Below the pieces are notes generated by a model. The model did no database searches. It had not been told where the DNA came from and saw only the letters and a list, made by a program, of their open reading frames with translations. From Pseudomonadota bacterium (lineage in GTDB: Bacteria > Pseudomonadota > Alphaproteobacteria > Caulobacterales > Caulobacteraceae), in NCBI GenBank assembly GCA_023432855.1, contig JAEZEZ010000051.1, positions 1 to 60,292 of the forward strand: 60,292 nucleotides of DNA, read 5' to 3'. Below are positions 26,631 to 37,072 of the stretch, piece after piece. The position numbers and the translations under genes are program-made. How positions within the stretch are numbered: the first letter of the stretch is position 1; each line of letters begins with the position of its first letter.

Positions 26631-27305
26631 GTGCCCCTTTCCGGCGCGACCATCGCGTTCGACCTCGACGGGACCCTGGTCGAGACCGCCCCGGACCTGA
26701 TCGGGACGCTGAACCTGATGCTGGCCGAGCGCGGCCTGCCGCCCGTGCCGCTGGCTTCCGCGCGGCATCTGGTCGGCGGCGGGGCCCGCCGGATGCTGGA
26801 GCACGGCTTCCTGGAGGCCGGGGCGCAGTTCGACGCCGGCGACATGCCCCTGATGGTCGAGCGCTTCGTCGAGCTCTACCGTGGCCGCATCGCCGACGAG
26901 AGCCGACCCTTCGACGGAGTCGAAGCGGCGCTGGACGAACTGGCCTCCGAGGGCGCGCGACTGCTGATCTGCACCAACAAACGCACCGACCTGTCCATCG
27001 CCCTGCTGGACGAGCTCAACTTGCTGGCGCGCTTCGCCGCGGTGGTCGGTCCCGACGCGGTCACCCGGCGCAAGCCCGACGCCGCCCACCTGGTGGAGGC
27101 TGTGGCCAGGGCCGGCGGCGAGATCGGCCGCACCCTGATGGTCGGCGACAGCGACAACGATGTGCTGGCGGCCCGCGCCGCCGGGGCGGCCGTGGTCGCC
27201 GTCTCGTTCGGCTACACGGAGACGCCGCCGCACGAGCTGGGCGCCGACCGGCTGATCGACCATTTCAGCGAGCTTCCGGCCGTCGCACGCGCGCTGCTTC
27301 GCTGA
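26631..27305 (+). CDS. gph: phosphoglycolate phosphatase (HAD superfamily)
   Basis: A 224-residue HAD phosphatase of the Gph type, which removes 2-phosphoglycolate formed in DNA repair or oxidative metabolism. HAD motif I is AFDLDGTLVETAPDL, motif II lies in LLICTNKRTDL (Thr), the motif III lysine in TRRKPDAAH, and motif IV is MVGDSDNDVLAA. The start is a GTG with AGGAG seven bases upstream. It diverges from glmU and is followed by the tRNA gene. Confidence 0.9.
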   Translation: MPLSGATIAFDLDGTLVETAPDLIGTLNLMLAERGLPPVPLASARHLVGGGARRMLEHGFLEAGAQFDAGDMPLMVERFVELYRGRIADESRPFDGVEAALDELASEGARLLICTNKRTDLSIALLDELNLLARFAAVVGPDAVTRRKPDAAHLVEAVARAGGEIGRTLMVGDSDNDVLAARAAGAAVVAVSFGYTETPPHELGADRLIDHFSELPAVARALLR

Positions 27306-27308
27306 GGC

Positions 27309-27337
27309 TTGCGCCGCGAACGCGAGCGGGCTATCTG
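27309..27337 (+). promoter_or_regulatory. promoter of tRNA-Val
   Basis: TTGCGCC (27309-27315) and GCTATCTG (27330-27337) are 14 bases apart, close to the Caulobacter housekeeping consensus; read as an E. coli-type promoter it is TTGCGC, 17 bases, TATCTG. The tRNA begins 20 bases downstream. It overlaps the very end of gph by none to one base. Confidence 0.55.
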
Positions 27338-27357
27338 CACGCCTCCCCGATTGGCAA

Positions 27358-27432
27358 GGACGCGTAGCTCAGCGGGAGAGCATTCGCTTCACACGCGAAG
27401 GGTCGCTGGTTCAATCCCAGCCGCGTCCACCA
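27358..27432 (+). tRNA. tRNA-Val (anticodon CAC)
   Basis: A complete cloverleaf: acceptor GGACGCG pairs with CGCGTCC; D-arm GCTC/GAGC; anticodon stem TTCGC/GCGAA around loop TTCACAC, which gives anticodon CAC (reads GTG, valine); T-arm GCTGG/CCAGC with loop TTCAATC. Discriminator A and an encoded CCA follow (27430-27432). No integrase or duplicate of the tRNA 3' end was seen downstream. Confidence 0.96.
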
Positions 27433-27463
27433 CTCTTCTCTTTCCCCGGCCGCCGGACCGACG

Positions 27464-27922
27464 TTATTTCGCGGCGCGGGCTATCCGCGCGCGAAACGGC
27501 TCGCGCTCCAGCGCCTGAAGCGCAGACTCGAAGACCGCGCTCAGATCGCACCCCAATTCCTCGCTGAGGGATGCGGCCGCTGCCGCCGTTGCGGCCCACT
27601 TGCGACGCAAGACAGGCTCGGCCGCGAGGGCCTTGGCGGTCGGATGCACACGCTTCTCCCGACGGTCCGCGCCTGCTTCCAACCTCACCCAGCCAGTCTT
27701 CTGCATCTGCGCGACGGTCTGACTCAAGGCTGAATGGGACAGCCCGGTCCTGTCCGAGAGATCTCGGATACGTACCGGCCCGCCTTTGAACAGGTGCTGC
27801 ATCACCGGCGTGTACCTCGGACGAAACTCAAGCCCGGCCTCGCGGTATGCGGCTTCCACATCGCCATCGAGGGCGTCGAGTAGACGACGCAGCTGCATTC
27901 CGAGTCCGGCGCCGCTTGCCAT
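27464..27922 (-). CDS. MarR-family transcriptional regulator
   Basis: A 152-residue winged-helix protein. The helix-turn-helix is GPVRIRDLSDRTGLSHSALS and QTVAQMQKTGWVRLE, followed by the wing AGADRREKRVHPTAKA. MarR proteins usually repress themselves and a divergent target and release DNA on binding a small ligand. The divergent S41 protease gene begins 47 bases away and an inverted repeat lies between, so that gene is the likely target. The ligand is unknown. Confidence 0.88.
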   Translation of the reverse strand: MASGAGLGMQLRRLLDALDGDVEAAYREAGLEFRPRYTPVMQHLFKGGPVRIRDLSDRTGLSHSALSQTVAQMQKTGWVRLEAGADRREKRVHPTAKALAAEPVLRRKWAATAAAAASLSEELGCDLSAVFESALQALEREPFRARIARAAK

Positions 27923-27940
27923 TATATAAGCCCTTACATA
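27923..27940. promoter_or_regulatory. probable MarR operator
   Basis: An imperfect palindrome of two 8-base arms with a 2-base centre: TATATAAG, CC, CTTACATA, seven of eight positions symmetric. It begins directly beside the MarR start codon and lies upstream of the S41 gene, so one protein bound there could shut off both directions. It is an AT-rich patch in otherwise GC-rich DNA. Confidence 0.6.
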
Positions 27941-27969
27941 TTAGTGCTGTGATATTTGGGAGTGATGCC

Positions 27970-28884
27970 ATGATCGCTGCGTTGACCGCCACCCTCCTTC
28001 TCACGGCCGCTTGCCCGACGCACGGCCAGGTGCTTGCGGCGGCGGCCGACGCCGTCGAAGCGCGCTACGTCACCGAGGCCGAGGGCCAGCGGATCGCAGG
28101 CCAGATGAGGGAGTGGCGCAGCAGCGGTCGCTATCGCCAATCCTGCAGGGATACGGAGAGCTTCCTCGAGCAGGTGAACTCCGATCTCGATCTCCTGGAC
28201 CCGCACTTCTTCCTCGAGAAGACCGACGCAAACGGCGGGACGGGTGATGACTGGCTGACATCCTGGCGCGCCGAAAGCCGCACTGTGAACGCCGGCATTC
28301 GCGACGTGAGAGTGCTTGAGGGCAACGTCGGCTATCTCCGGATCAGCAGCTTCTATCCATGGGATCTCGCGCGCCCGAAACTGGAAGCCGCCCTTCACTT
28401 TCTGGCCGATGTTGACGCGCTGATCATCGACGTGCGCGGAAATGGCGGCGGGGACTCGGCCACAGCGTCCCACCTGGTCCGCGCTCTGCTCGGCCGCGAA
28501 ACCACTGCCGTGCAGGCTATCGAGTCCCGCGCCGGCCTGACCCGAGAGCTTCTGCCGCAGCTGTCGCTGCCGGCGACGCCTTTGAATATTCCCGTCGCCG
28601 TACTCATCGATCGGCGATCGGGTTCGGCGTCGGAGTACGTCGCCTATTCACTGCAGGCGGAGGGCCGCGCCGTTCTCGTGGGCGCCCGCAGCGGCGGTGT
28701 CGCCACCATGTTCGGCGATCCGATCCCGCTCGGGAGCGGCTTCTCGTTATCGGTCCCCGAGTCGCGTCCGGTGAACCTTCGAACCGGCGCCAACTGGGAA
28801 GGCGGCGGCGCCCGGCCCGATCTCCCCGGAGGGGACGACCCGCTCCATGTGGCGCGACGAATGCTGGAAGAGGCGAAGAACTAG
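27970..28884 (+). CDS. exported S41-family (C-terminal processing/IRBP-like) peptidase
   Basis: A 304-residue protein with a short signal peptide (about 1-20). The S41 core shows VGYLRISSFYPW (near 117), IIDVRGNGGGDSATA (near 153) and the catalytic serine region DRRSGSASEYVAY, with GARSGG after it. No PDZ domain is visible, which matches the IRBP-like subgroup rather than CtpA. The start has GGGAG seven bases upstream. A MarR repressor is encoded divergently. Substrate unknown; third-base AT use looks slightly higher than in its neighbours. Confidence 0.85.
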   Translation: MIAALTATLLLTAACPTHGQVLAAAADAVEARYVTEAEGQRIAGQMREWRSSGRYRQSCRDTESFLEQVNSDLDLLDPHFFLEKTDANGGTGDDWLTSWRAESRTVNAGIRDVRVLEGNVGYLRISSFYPWDLARPKLEAALHFLADVDALIIDVRGNGGGDSATASHLVRALLGRETTAVQAIESRAGLTRELLPQLSLPATPLNIPVAVLIDRRSGSASEYVAYSLQAEGRAVLVGARSGGVATMFGDPIPLGSGFSLSVPESRPVNLRTGANWEGGGARPDLPGGDDPLHVARRMLEEAKN

Positions 28885-28896
28885 GCTTGCGACCCC

Positions 28897-30492
28897 CTAC
28901 CGCGCCTTCCCGTCCTTCAGGATCTCGCGCGCCGCGTTGTGCCCCGGCGCGCCGGTGACGCCGCCGCCGGGGTGGGTTCCGGAGCCGCAGAGGTAGAGCC
29001 CGGGTATGGGTGAGCGGTAGTTGCCGTGGCCCAAAGTCGGGCGGGCGCTGAACATCTGGTCGAGGCTGAGCTGGCCGTGGAAGATGTCGCCGCCGACGAG
29101 GCCGAACCTGCGCTCCAGATCCAGCGGGGTCAGCGCCACGCGGCCAAGCACCGACGCCTTGAACCCCGGCGCCATGGCGTCGACCGTGTCGATCATCAGA
29201 TCGGCGACCTCGTCGCGGTGCGCGTCCCAGCTTCGGCCGTCGGGAAGCTCCGGCGCCACGTGCTGGCAGAACAGGCTGGCCACGTGCTGGCCCGGCGGGG
29301 CCAGGCTGTCGTCGAGCGTCGAAGGAATCAGCATCTCGACGATCGGCTGCCTGGACCAGCCGTGGGTGCGCGCGTCCATGAAGGCGCGATCCATGTAGGC
29401 CAGGCTCGGCGCGATGATGATCCCCGCGGTCAGGTGGTCGCCGGGGTCAGGGTGGCAGGCGAAGCGCGGCAGTTCCGACAGCGCCACGTTCATCCGGAAT
29501 GTGCCCGACCCCGAGCGATAGCGGTCGATGCGCTCGTTGAAGTCCGCCGGCAGCAGGGCCGGATCCAGCAGCTTCTGGAACAGCAGGCGCGGATGGATGT
29601 TCGACACCACCCGGTCGCACAGGATGGCGTCCCCACCCTCGGTGAGCACGCCGGTCGCCTTGCCGTCCTTGACGAGGACTTCCCGCACCGCCTGGCCGGT
29701 GAGGATCTGCACGCCCTGTTCCTCGCACGCGCGGGCCATGGCCTGGGTGATGGCCCCCATGCCGCCAATGGCGTGGCCCCAGGCCCCCTTCTTGCCGTTC
29801 ACCTCGCCGAAGACGTGGTGCAGCAGAACGTAGGCGGTGCCCGGCGTGTAGGGGCTCGCGTAGGCGCCGACGACGCCGTCGAAGCCGTAGGCGGCCTTGA
29901 TCGGATCGCTCTCGAACCAGCCGTCCAGCCAGTCACCGGCCGACTGCGAGAACAGCGCCAGCAGGTCGCGGCGGCCGGTGGTGGACAGTTTCGAGAGCTT
30001 TCCGCCGATGGCTGCCGACTTCAGCAGTTCGGGGATCGCGTCGAAGAAGCTGCCCTCCACCACATTCGGCGGAGTGGTGAGGACCAGCTCGCGCAACACG
30101 TCGGCGATGGCGTCCAGCCGTTCGCCGTAGGCGTCCAGCCGCTCGGCGTCGCGGGCGCTGTACTTCGCCACCTCCTGCTTCGTGCGGCCGCCCCCGACGC
30201 AGAGGTAGTCCTTGCCGTTCAGCGGGAGGAAGTTGGACAGATTGCGCTCGACAACCTTCAGGCCGTGGCGCGGCAGGTCCATGTCCCGGATCACCCTGGG
30301 GTTCAGCAGCGACACCGTGTAGCTGGCCGTGGAGTTGCGGAAGCCCGGGTGGAACTCCTCGCTGACGGCCGCGCCGCCGACCACTTCGCGCCGCTCCAGC
30401 ACCGTCACCTTCAACCCCGTGCGAGCCAGGTAGAAGGCGCAGACGAGGCCGTTGTGCCCGCCGCCGATGATGACGATGTCGGTTTCTTTCAT
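28897..30492 (-). CDS. FAD-dependent oxidoreductase (phytoene desaturase/PYROXD2-like)
   Basis: A 531-residue flavoprotein. The FAD motif IVIIGGGHNGLVCAFYLARTG is at the N-terminus, followed by VVGGAAVSEEFHPGF, and the C-terminal FAD-binding end is LYLCGSGTHPGGGVTGAPG. It belongs to the amine oxidase/carotenoid desaturase superfamily, but there are no carotenoid genes nearby. It is seven bases after the Rieske oxygenase gene and probably the last gene of a hutG-like, Rieske, FAD operon, which suggests work on a nitrogenous, perhaps histidine-derived, compound. That substrate is inferred. Confidence 0.88.
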   Translation of the reverse strand: MKETDIVIIGGGHNGLVCAFYLARTGLKVTVLERREVVGGAAVSEEFHPGFRNSTASYTVSLLNPRVIRDMDLPRHGLKVVERNLSNFLPLNGKDYLCVGGGRTKQEVAKYSARDAERLDAYGERLDAIADVLRELVLTTPPNVVEGSFFDAIPELLKSAAIGGKLSKLSTTGRRDLLALFSQSAGDWLDGWFESDPIKAAYGFDGVVGAYASPYTPGTAYVLLHHVFGEVNGKKGAWGHAIGGMGAITQAMARACEEQGVQILTGQAVREVLVKDGKATGVLTEGGDAILCDRVVSNIHPRLLFQKLLDPALLPADFNERIDRYRSGSGTFRMNVALSELPRFACHPDPGDHLTAGIIIAPSLAYMDRAFMDARTHGWSRQPIVEMLIPSTLDDSLAPPGQHVASLFCQHVAPELPDGRSWDAHRDEVADLMIDTVDAMAPGFKASVLGRVALTPLDLERRFGLVGGDIFHGQLSLDQMFSARPTLGHGNYRSPIPGLYLCGSGTHPGGGVTGAPGHNAAREILKDGKAR

Positions 30493-30499
30493 GGGCTTG

Positions 30500-31621
30500 T
30501 CACGCGGCCTTGGGCGGGTGGTTCAGCTTGGCCTCGGGGATCGCGGCCCTGAGGCGACGGGCGAAGGCGGCCAGGCAGACCTCGCCGGGGCCGAGGGGCC
30601 CGGAGACGTAGGACGAGGACATCATCCCCGCCTGCACGCGTTCGATCAGGGTCGTGTCCTCGGCGTTCACCTGGCGGTTGATGCGCCAGTTGAGATAGCG
30701 CGCCGCCCGCGCCTCGCGACGCGCATCGGACCGGACATAGGCGATCTCCCGGATCAGGGTCTCGGTCGGCGAAACCGGGATGAACTGCATGAAGTCGACC
30801 TGGTCGGCATAGACGTCGAACGCCACGTTCGGCCACAGGCGGTAGTAGTTCCAGGTCCGCGCCTGCTCGGGCGTCAGATGGTCGAAGTGCGGGAGCAGGG
30901 CCTGATAGGCCCGCTCCGACCAGTTGGCCGAGGGACGCTCGACGATGACGCCGCTCATCTTGTCGGCCCAGGCTTCCGCCTCCAGCCGGTAGCTGTTTCC
31001 GAACAGACGCGTCAGCCCCGGGTGCGCCACGGGGATGTGCAGCCCGTCGCCGTAGTTGTCGGAGATGTTCTTCCAGTTCACCGGGCGCGGCCGTAGCGTC
31101 ACGCGGCCCTGGGGAACGAGGTCCTCGAAGCCATGAGGTTCGATCTCCGGCTCGTAGGGAGCCATCATCTCGGCCACCGAGGGCGCGCCCGGCCCGGCGG
31201 CCGCGAAGCGGACGAAGACGAAGCCGCGCCAGATCTCCATGCCCAAGGGGACGAGTCCGTGCGCGGCCTTGTCCAGGTCGCCGAAGCCCTGCCACGGCGG
31301 GATCGCCTTCAGGGCCCCGTCGAGCCCGTAACTCCAGGCATGGTACGGGCAGACGAGACGGTGGCCGCAGTTGCCCTGGTCGCCGTCGGCCAGCCGCGCC
31401 GCCCGGTGACGGCAGACGTTGTGGAAGGCGCGCACCTCGCCGTCCGCGCCCCGCAGCACCAGCGCCTTCTCGCCCAACAGGTCGAGCGTCGTGTAGTCCC
31501 CGGGCTCAGGGACGTCGTTGACGTGACAGACCAACTGCCAGGTCGTACGGAACAGCCGCTCGCGCTCGAGCTCGAAGAAGCCCGGGTCATGGTACATCCA
31601 GGCGGGCAGGCTCTGTTCCAT
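30500..31621 (-). CDS. Rieske non-haem iron oxygenase, alpha subunit
   Basis: A 373-residue oxygenase. The Rieske 2Fe-2S site is Cys70-x-His72 (NVCRHRA) with Cys91-x2-His94 (CPYHAWSYGL). The mononuclear iron site is Asp192-x2-His195-x4-His200 in ISDNYGDGLHIPVAHPG. Alpha subunits of this size without a beta subunit include N-demethylating enzymes acting on betaines (glycine betaine, stachydrine, carnitine). No ferredoxin or reductase gene is adjacent; a ferredoxin-reductase-like gene lies about 10 kb away at 41087. It stands 14 bases after a hutG-like gene in the same direction, which links it to histidine-type substrates. The exact reaction is unknown. Confidence 0.9.
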   Translation of the reverse strand: MEQSLPAWMYHDPGFFELERERLFRTTWQLVCHVNDVPEPGDYTTLDLLGEKALVLRGADGEVRAFHNVCRHRAARLADGDQGNCGHRLVCPYHAWSYGLDGALKAIPPWQGFGDLDKAAHGLVPLGMEIWRGFVFVRFAAAGPGAPSVAEMMAPYEPEIEPHGFEDLVPQGRVTLRPRPVNWKNISDNYGDGLHIPVAHPGLTRLFGNSYRLEAEAWADKMSGVIVERPSANWSERAYQALLPHFDHLTPEQARTWNYYRLWPNVAFDVYADQVDFMQFIPVSPTETLIREIAYVRSDARREARAARYLNWRINRQVNAEDTTLIERVQAGMMSSSYVSGPLGPGEVCLAAFARRLRAAIPEAKLNHPPKAA

Positions 31622-31635
31622 CCCCTCCCCTTCGA

Positions 31636-32550
31636 TCAGCCGCGCGCCGCGAAACCGGCGAGCAGTTCCACGAACCAGCGGGCCGCCGTCAACGAGCCGA
31701 GGTCGCCGACCTCCAGGGACGGATCGTATTCCGTCAGATCGACGGCGGCGACCTTGGGATGAGCGCCAATCACCCGGGCGGCGTCGAAGAAATCGTGGAC
31801 CGGGATGCCGCCGGGTCGGGCTCCGGGCGCCGCAGGAAACTGGCCCCGGTCGATCACGTCGATATCGAAGTCCACATAGATCCGGCTGGAAAATTGCCCC
31901 AGTCTTTCAAGCTCTTCAGCGACGATCTTCGCCGTCCCATGCAGCCGGCACTCGCGCGCGGTGCGCACCGAGATTCCCGCCGCCTTCGCCGTTTCGTGCG
32001 CGCGCCGGGTATTGGCGAAGGCCGCCAGGCCCACCTGGCTGACGCGCCGGCCTTCCAGCCCGTCCTCCAGCAGCGCCTTGATCGGGTTGCCGTTGTTCAG
32101 GCCGCAGTCGGTGTCGCGCAGGTCGAAGTGAGCATCGAGAGTGAGCACTCCCACGGCGTCCAGCGGGCCCAGCCCGTGCACGCCCGGCCGGGTCACGGCG
32201 TTGTTTCCGCCGAGCACGATGGTGAGCGCCCGGCGCGAAGCCTGCGCCCCGACCGCATCGCGGACCGGCCCGAAGGCGTCGGCCGGCGACGTGATCTTAA
32301 GCGGCAGGTCCCCCGCGTCGTGGACGCGCAGGTGCGCCAGGTCGGCGCCCGTTTCGACATCATAGGTGCTCATGCGCGGCAGCGCCCGTCGCAGAGCCGT
32401 CGGGGCCAGGTCGCAGCGGCCCGGGGTCAGCGACCGCTCGCCCAGGGGCGCGCCGATGATGGCCGCCGGAGCGTCGGGATAATCGCCCACCAGGTCGGCG
32501 GCTGACAGCCAGCCCTTGCATTCGGAAGCGTTCGGATCGCGCATGGTCAT
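31636..32550 (-). CDS. hutG: arginase/agmatinase-family protein, probable formimidoylglutamase
   Basis: A 304-residue ureohydrolase-fold protein that would hydrolyse N-formimidoyl-L-glutamate, the last step of histidine breakdown. Metal motifs TLDAHFD (137-143) and DFDIDVID (227-234) are intact, but the usual GGDHS motif reads GGNNAV (114-119), so the His ligand to the first Mn is Asn117. The start at 32550 has AGG seven bases upstream; ATG two codons later is possible. It diverges from hutI by 46 bases and leads the Rieske and FAD genes. The alternative is another member of the family with altered chemistry. Confidence 0.8.
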   Translation of the reverse strand: MTMRDPNASECKGWLSAADLVGDYPDAPAAIIGAPLGERSLTPGRCDLAPTALRRALPRMSTYDVETGADLAHLRVHDAGDLPLKITSPADAFGPVRDAVGAQASRRALTIVLGGNNAVTRPGVHGLGPLDAVGVLTLDAHFDLRDTDCGLNNGNPIKALLEDGLEGRRVSQVGLAAFANTRRAHETAKAAGISVRTARECRLHGTAKIVAEELERLGQFSSRIYVDFDIDVIDRGQFPAAPGARPGGIPVHDFFDAARVIGAHPKVAAVDLTEYDPSLEVGDLGSLTAARWFVELLAGFAARG

Positions 32551-32596
32551 GGCGTAGCCTAGCGGCGGCGCGCCTGTCCATTTAAGACACGCCCCC

Positions 32597-33826
32597 ATGT
32601 GGGACCTGCTGCTCCTGGACTGTTCCGCCGCCACCATGACGAACGGCGCGGAAGCGCCCTATGGCGCGATCAACGACGCCACCATCGGGGTGCAGGACGG
32701 CCGCATCGCCTGGCTCGGACCGCGAGCCGCCCTGCCCGGCGAAGCGGCATCGCTCGCCCGCGACGTGCGCGGGCTCGACGGAGCCTGGGTCACGCCGGGC
32801 CTGATCGACTGCCATACTCACCTGGTGTTCGGAGGAAACCGGGCGGTCGAGTGGGAAAGACGCCTGAACGGCGCAACCTACGAAGAGATAGCGAACGCCG
32901 GCGGAGGCATCCTGTCCACCGTGCGGGCGACCCGCGCTGCGTCGGTGGAGGCGCTCGTCGCCAGCGCCGCCGACCGCCTGGCCGCCATGACCGCCCAGGG
33001 TGTCACCACGATCGAGATCAAGTCGGGCTACGGCCTGGACCTCGAGAGCGAGCTGAACATGCTGCGGGCGGCGACCCGGCTTGCCGACACCGGGCGCGTG
33101 CGGGTCTCCCGCACCCTGCTGGCGGCGCATGCCGTGCCGCCTGAATACCGTGACAATCGTGAAGCTTATGTCGAGCTCATCACCCGACACATCATTCCTG
33201 CCGCCGTGAACGAAGGTCTGGCCGACGCGGTTGACGCCTACTGCGAGACCATCGGGTTCACGCCTGCGGAGGTCGATCGCATCTTCACCGCGGCCCGCAG
33301 CCACGGACTGAAGGTCAAGCTCCACGCCGAGCAGCTGAGCGACCAGGGGGGCGCAGCGCTGGCGGCGTCGCATGGGGCGCTGTCAGCCGACCACCTCGAA
33401 CACCTTACCGACGCGGGCGTCGCCGCCATGGCCGCGGCCGGCACGGTCGCGGTGTTGCTGCCCGGGGCCTTCTACTTCCTGCGCGACCCCTCGCCGCCGC
33501 CGGTCGCGAAACTGCGCGAGGCGGGGGTAGCGATGGCCGTTGCTACGGACTGCAACCCCGGAACCTCGCCGCTCACCTCGCCCCTGCTGGCGATGAACAT
33601 GGCCTGCACCCTGTTCCGCCTGACGCCGGAAGAGGCTCTGGCGGGCTTCACCCGCCACGCCGCCCGCGCCCTGGGCCTGCAGGAGGAGACCGGCGTCCTT
33701 GAACCCGGCAAGGCCGCCGATCTTGCCATATGGCGTATCGACGATCCTTCCGAGCTCGCCTATTGGATGGGCGCAAATCCGCTGGCCGGGCGCTACCTCG
33801 CCGGCCGTGACCCCGATCGAGAATAG
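32597..33826 (+). CDS. hutI: imidazolonepropionase
   Basis: Third enzyme of histidine catabolism, hydrolysing imidazolone propionate to N-formimidoyl-glutamate. Amidohydrolase fold of 409 residues with metal site DCHTHLVFGG (His73, His75), the substrate segment TIEIKSGYGLDLESE, the His in LLAAHAVPPEY, KLHAEQLSDQGG and VATDCNPGTSPL. It is the first gene of hutI-hutU-hutH; no ribosome site is evident before the ATG. The hut repressor HutC was not found in the window. Confidence 0.96.
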   Translation: MWDLLLLDCSAATMTNGAEAPYGAINDATIGVQDGRIAWLGPRAALPGEAASLARDVRGLDGAWVTPGLIDCHTHLVFGGNRAVEWERRLNGATYEEIANAGGGILSTVRATRAASVEALVASAADRLAAMTAQGVTTIEIKSGYGLDLESELNMLRAATRLADTGRVRVSRTLLAAHAVPPEYRDNREAYVELITRHIIPAAVNEGLADAVDAYCETIGFTPAEVDRIFTAARSHGLKVKLHAEQLSDQGGAALAASHGALSADHLEHLTDAGVAAMAAAGTVAVLLPGAFYFLRDPSPPPVAKLREAGVAMAVATDCNPGTSPLTSPLLAMNMACTLFRLTPEEALAGFTRHAARALGLQEETGVLEPGKAADLAIWRIDDPSELAYWMGANPLAGRYLAGRDPDRE

Positions 33827-33829
33827 CCA

Positions 33830-35511
<1,682 letters not shown>

Positions 35512-35515
<4 letters not shown>

Positions 35516-37062
35516 GGCCGCACACGCTTCGCCTGCAGGTGGGCGCAGGTCCCCTGCCCCTTTCCGTGCTGCGCGGCGCCTACGACGGCCCGGTGAAGGT
35601 CGAGCTCGCGCCCGAAGCGGCCAGGGCCGTGGAAGCCGGCGCACGCGCAGTGGCCGACATCATCGACCGCAGCGCCACCGTCTACGGCATCAACACGGGC
35701 TTCGGCCTGCTGGCCAACACATCCATCGCCCGCGACGATCTCGAGGCGCTGCAGCGCAACCTGGTGCTCAGCCACGCCTGCGGCGTCGGCGCCCTGATGC
35801 CGGATGCGGTGGTGCGCCTGATGATGGTGCTGAAGATCGCGTCGCTGTCGCGCGGCGCGTCGGGCGTGCGCCCGCAGACCATCGACGCCCTCTGCCGCCT
35901 GCTGGAAGCCGAGGTTTATCCGTGTGTTCCGGCGCGCGGCTCGGTCGGCGCCTCAGGCGACCTTGCGCCGCTGGCGCACCTTGCGGCCGCGCTGCTCGGC
36001 GTCGGGGAGTGCCGGGTCGGCGGGGCGGTCATCGGCGCCGGCGAGGCCCTGGCCCGCGCGGGGGTGGCGCCGCTGACGCTCGGCCCCAAGGAGGGTCTGG
36101 CGCTTCTGAACGGCACCCAGGCCTCCTGCGCCATGGCGCTGGCAGGCCTGTTCGCCGCCGAGAACGTATTCGCCGCCGCCATCGCGGCCGGCGTCCTGTC
36201 GACCGACGCAGTGAAGGGGTCCGACGTGCCCTTCGACCGCCGCATCCACGAGCTTCGCGGACAGCCCGGACAGATCGACGTCGCCGCCGCCCTGCGAGGC
36301 CTGCTGGCCGGCAGTGAGATCCGCGAGAGCCACCGGGGCGAATGCGGCAAGGTGCAGGACCCCTACTCCTTCCGCTGCCAGCCGCAGGTCATGGGCGCGG
36401 CCCTGGATGTGCTGCGCCACGCCGCCCGCACCCTGGAGATCGAGGCGTCGGGCGTCACCGACAATCCGCTCGTCTTCGCCGAGGACGGCGAGGTGCTGTC
36501 CGGCGGCAACTTCCACGCCGAGCCGGTCGCCTTCGCGGCCGACCAGATCGCCATGGTCCTCTGCGAGATCGGCAACATCTCCGAGCGCCGCACGGCCATC
36601 CTCGTCGACCCGAAGATGAGCGGCCTGCCGGCCTTCCTGGTCCGGGAATCCGGCCTGAACTCGGGGTTCATGATCGCCCAGGTCACCGCCGCGGCGCTGG
36701 TGGCCGAGAACCGCATGCTGGCGCACCCGGCGGTGGTCGACACCGTGCCGACCAGCGCCAACCAGGAGGACCACGTCTCCATGGCCGCCCACGGCGCCCA
36801 CCGCCTGGCCCAGATGGCCGAGAACGCGGCCCATGTGGTGGGGATCGAACTCCTGGCAGCCGCCCAGGGCGTGGAGTTCCACCGCCCGCAGAAGAGCTCC
36901 GAAGCGATGGAACGGCTGCTCAGGCAGGTCCGCAACGGGGCGCCTGCCTATGATCACGACCGCTACTTCGCGCCGGACCTCGCGTTCGCCGGGCGCTTCG
37001 TGATGGAGGGTGGCGCGCGGAACTACGCCGACAGCCTGCTCCCCTCGACAGCGCGCGCCTAG
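35512..37062 (+). CDS. hutH: histidine ammonia-lyase
   Basis: First enzyme of histidine breakdown: deaminates L-histidine to urocanate. The MIO prosthetic group forms from Ala147-Ser148-Gly149 in GSVGASGDLAPLAHL; other signatures are YGINTGFGLLA (58-68) and NPLVFAEDGEVLSGGNFH. The start is a GTG overlapping the hutU stop (GTGA), giving 516 residues, a normal length. It converges with the GIN-domain gene after 10 bases, with no clear terminator. Confidence 0.96.
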
Positions 37063-37072
37063 GCGGCGAACC

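Noticed and set aside
27358..28884. A genomic island inserted at the tRNA-Val 3' end.
   Set aside because: No integrase and no second copy of the tRNA 3' end were found; base composition differs only slightly by eye.
28897..30492. A carotenoid biosynthesis gene (phytoene desaturase).
   Set aside because: No phytoene synthase or other crt genes are present, and the operon links it with a Rieske oxygenase and a hutG-like gene.
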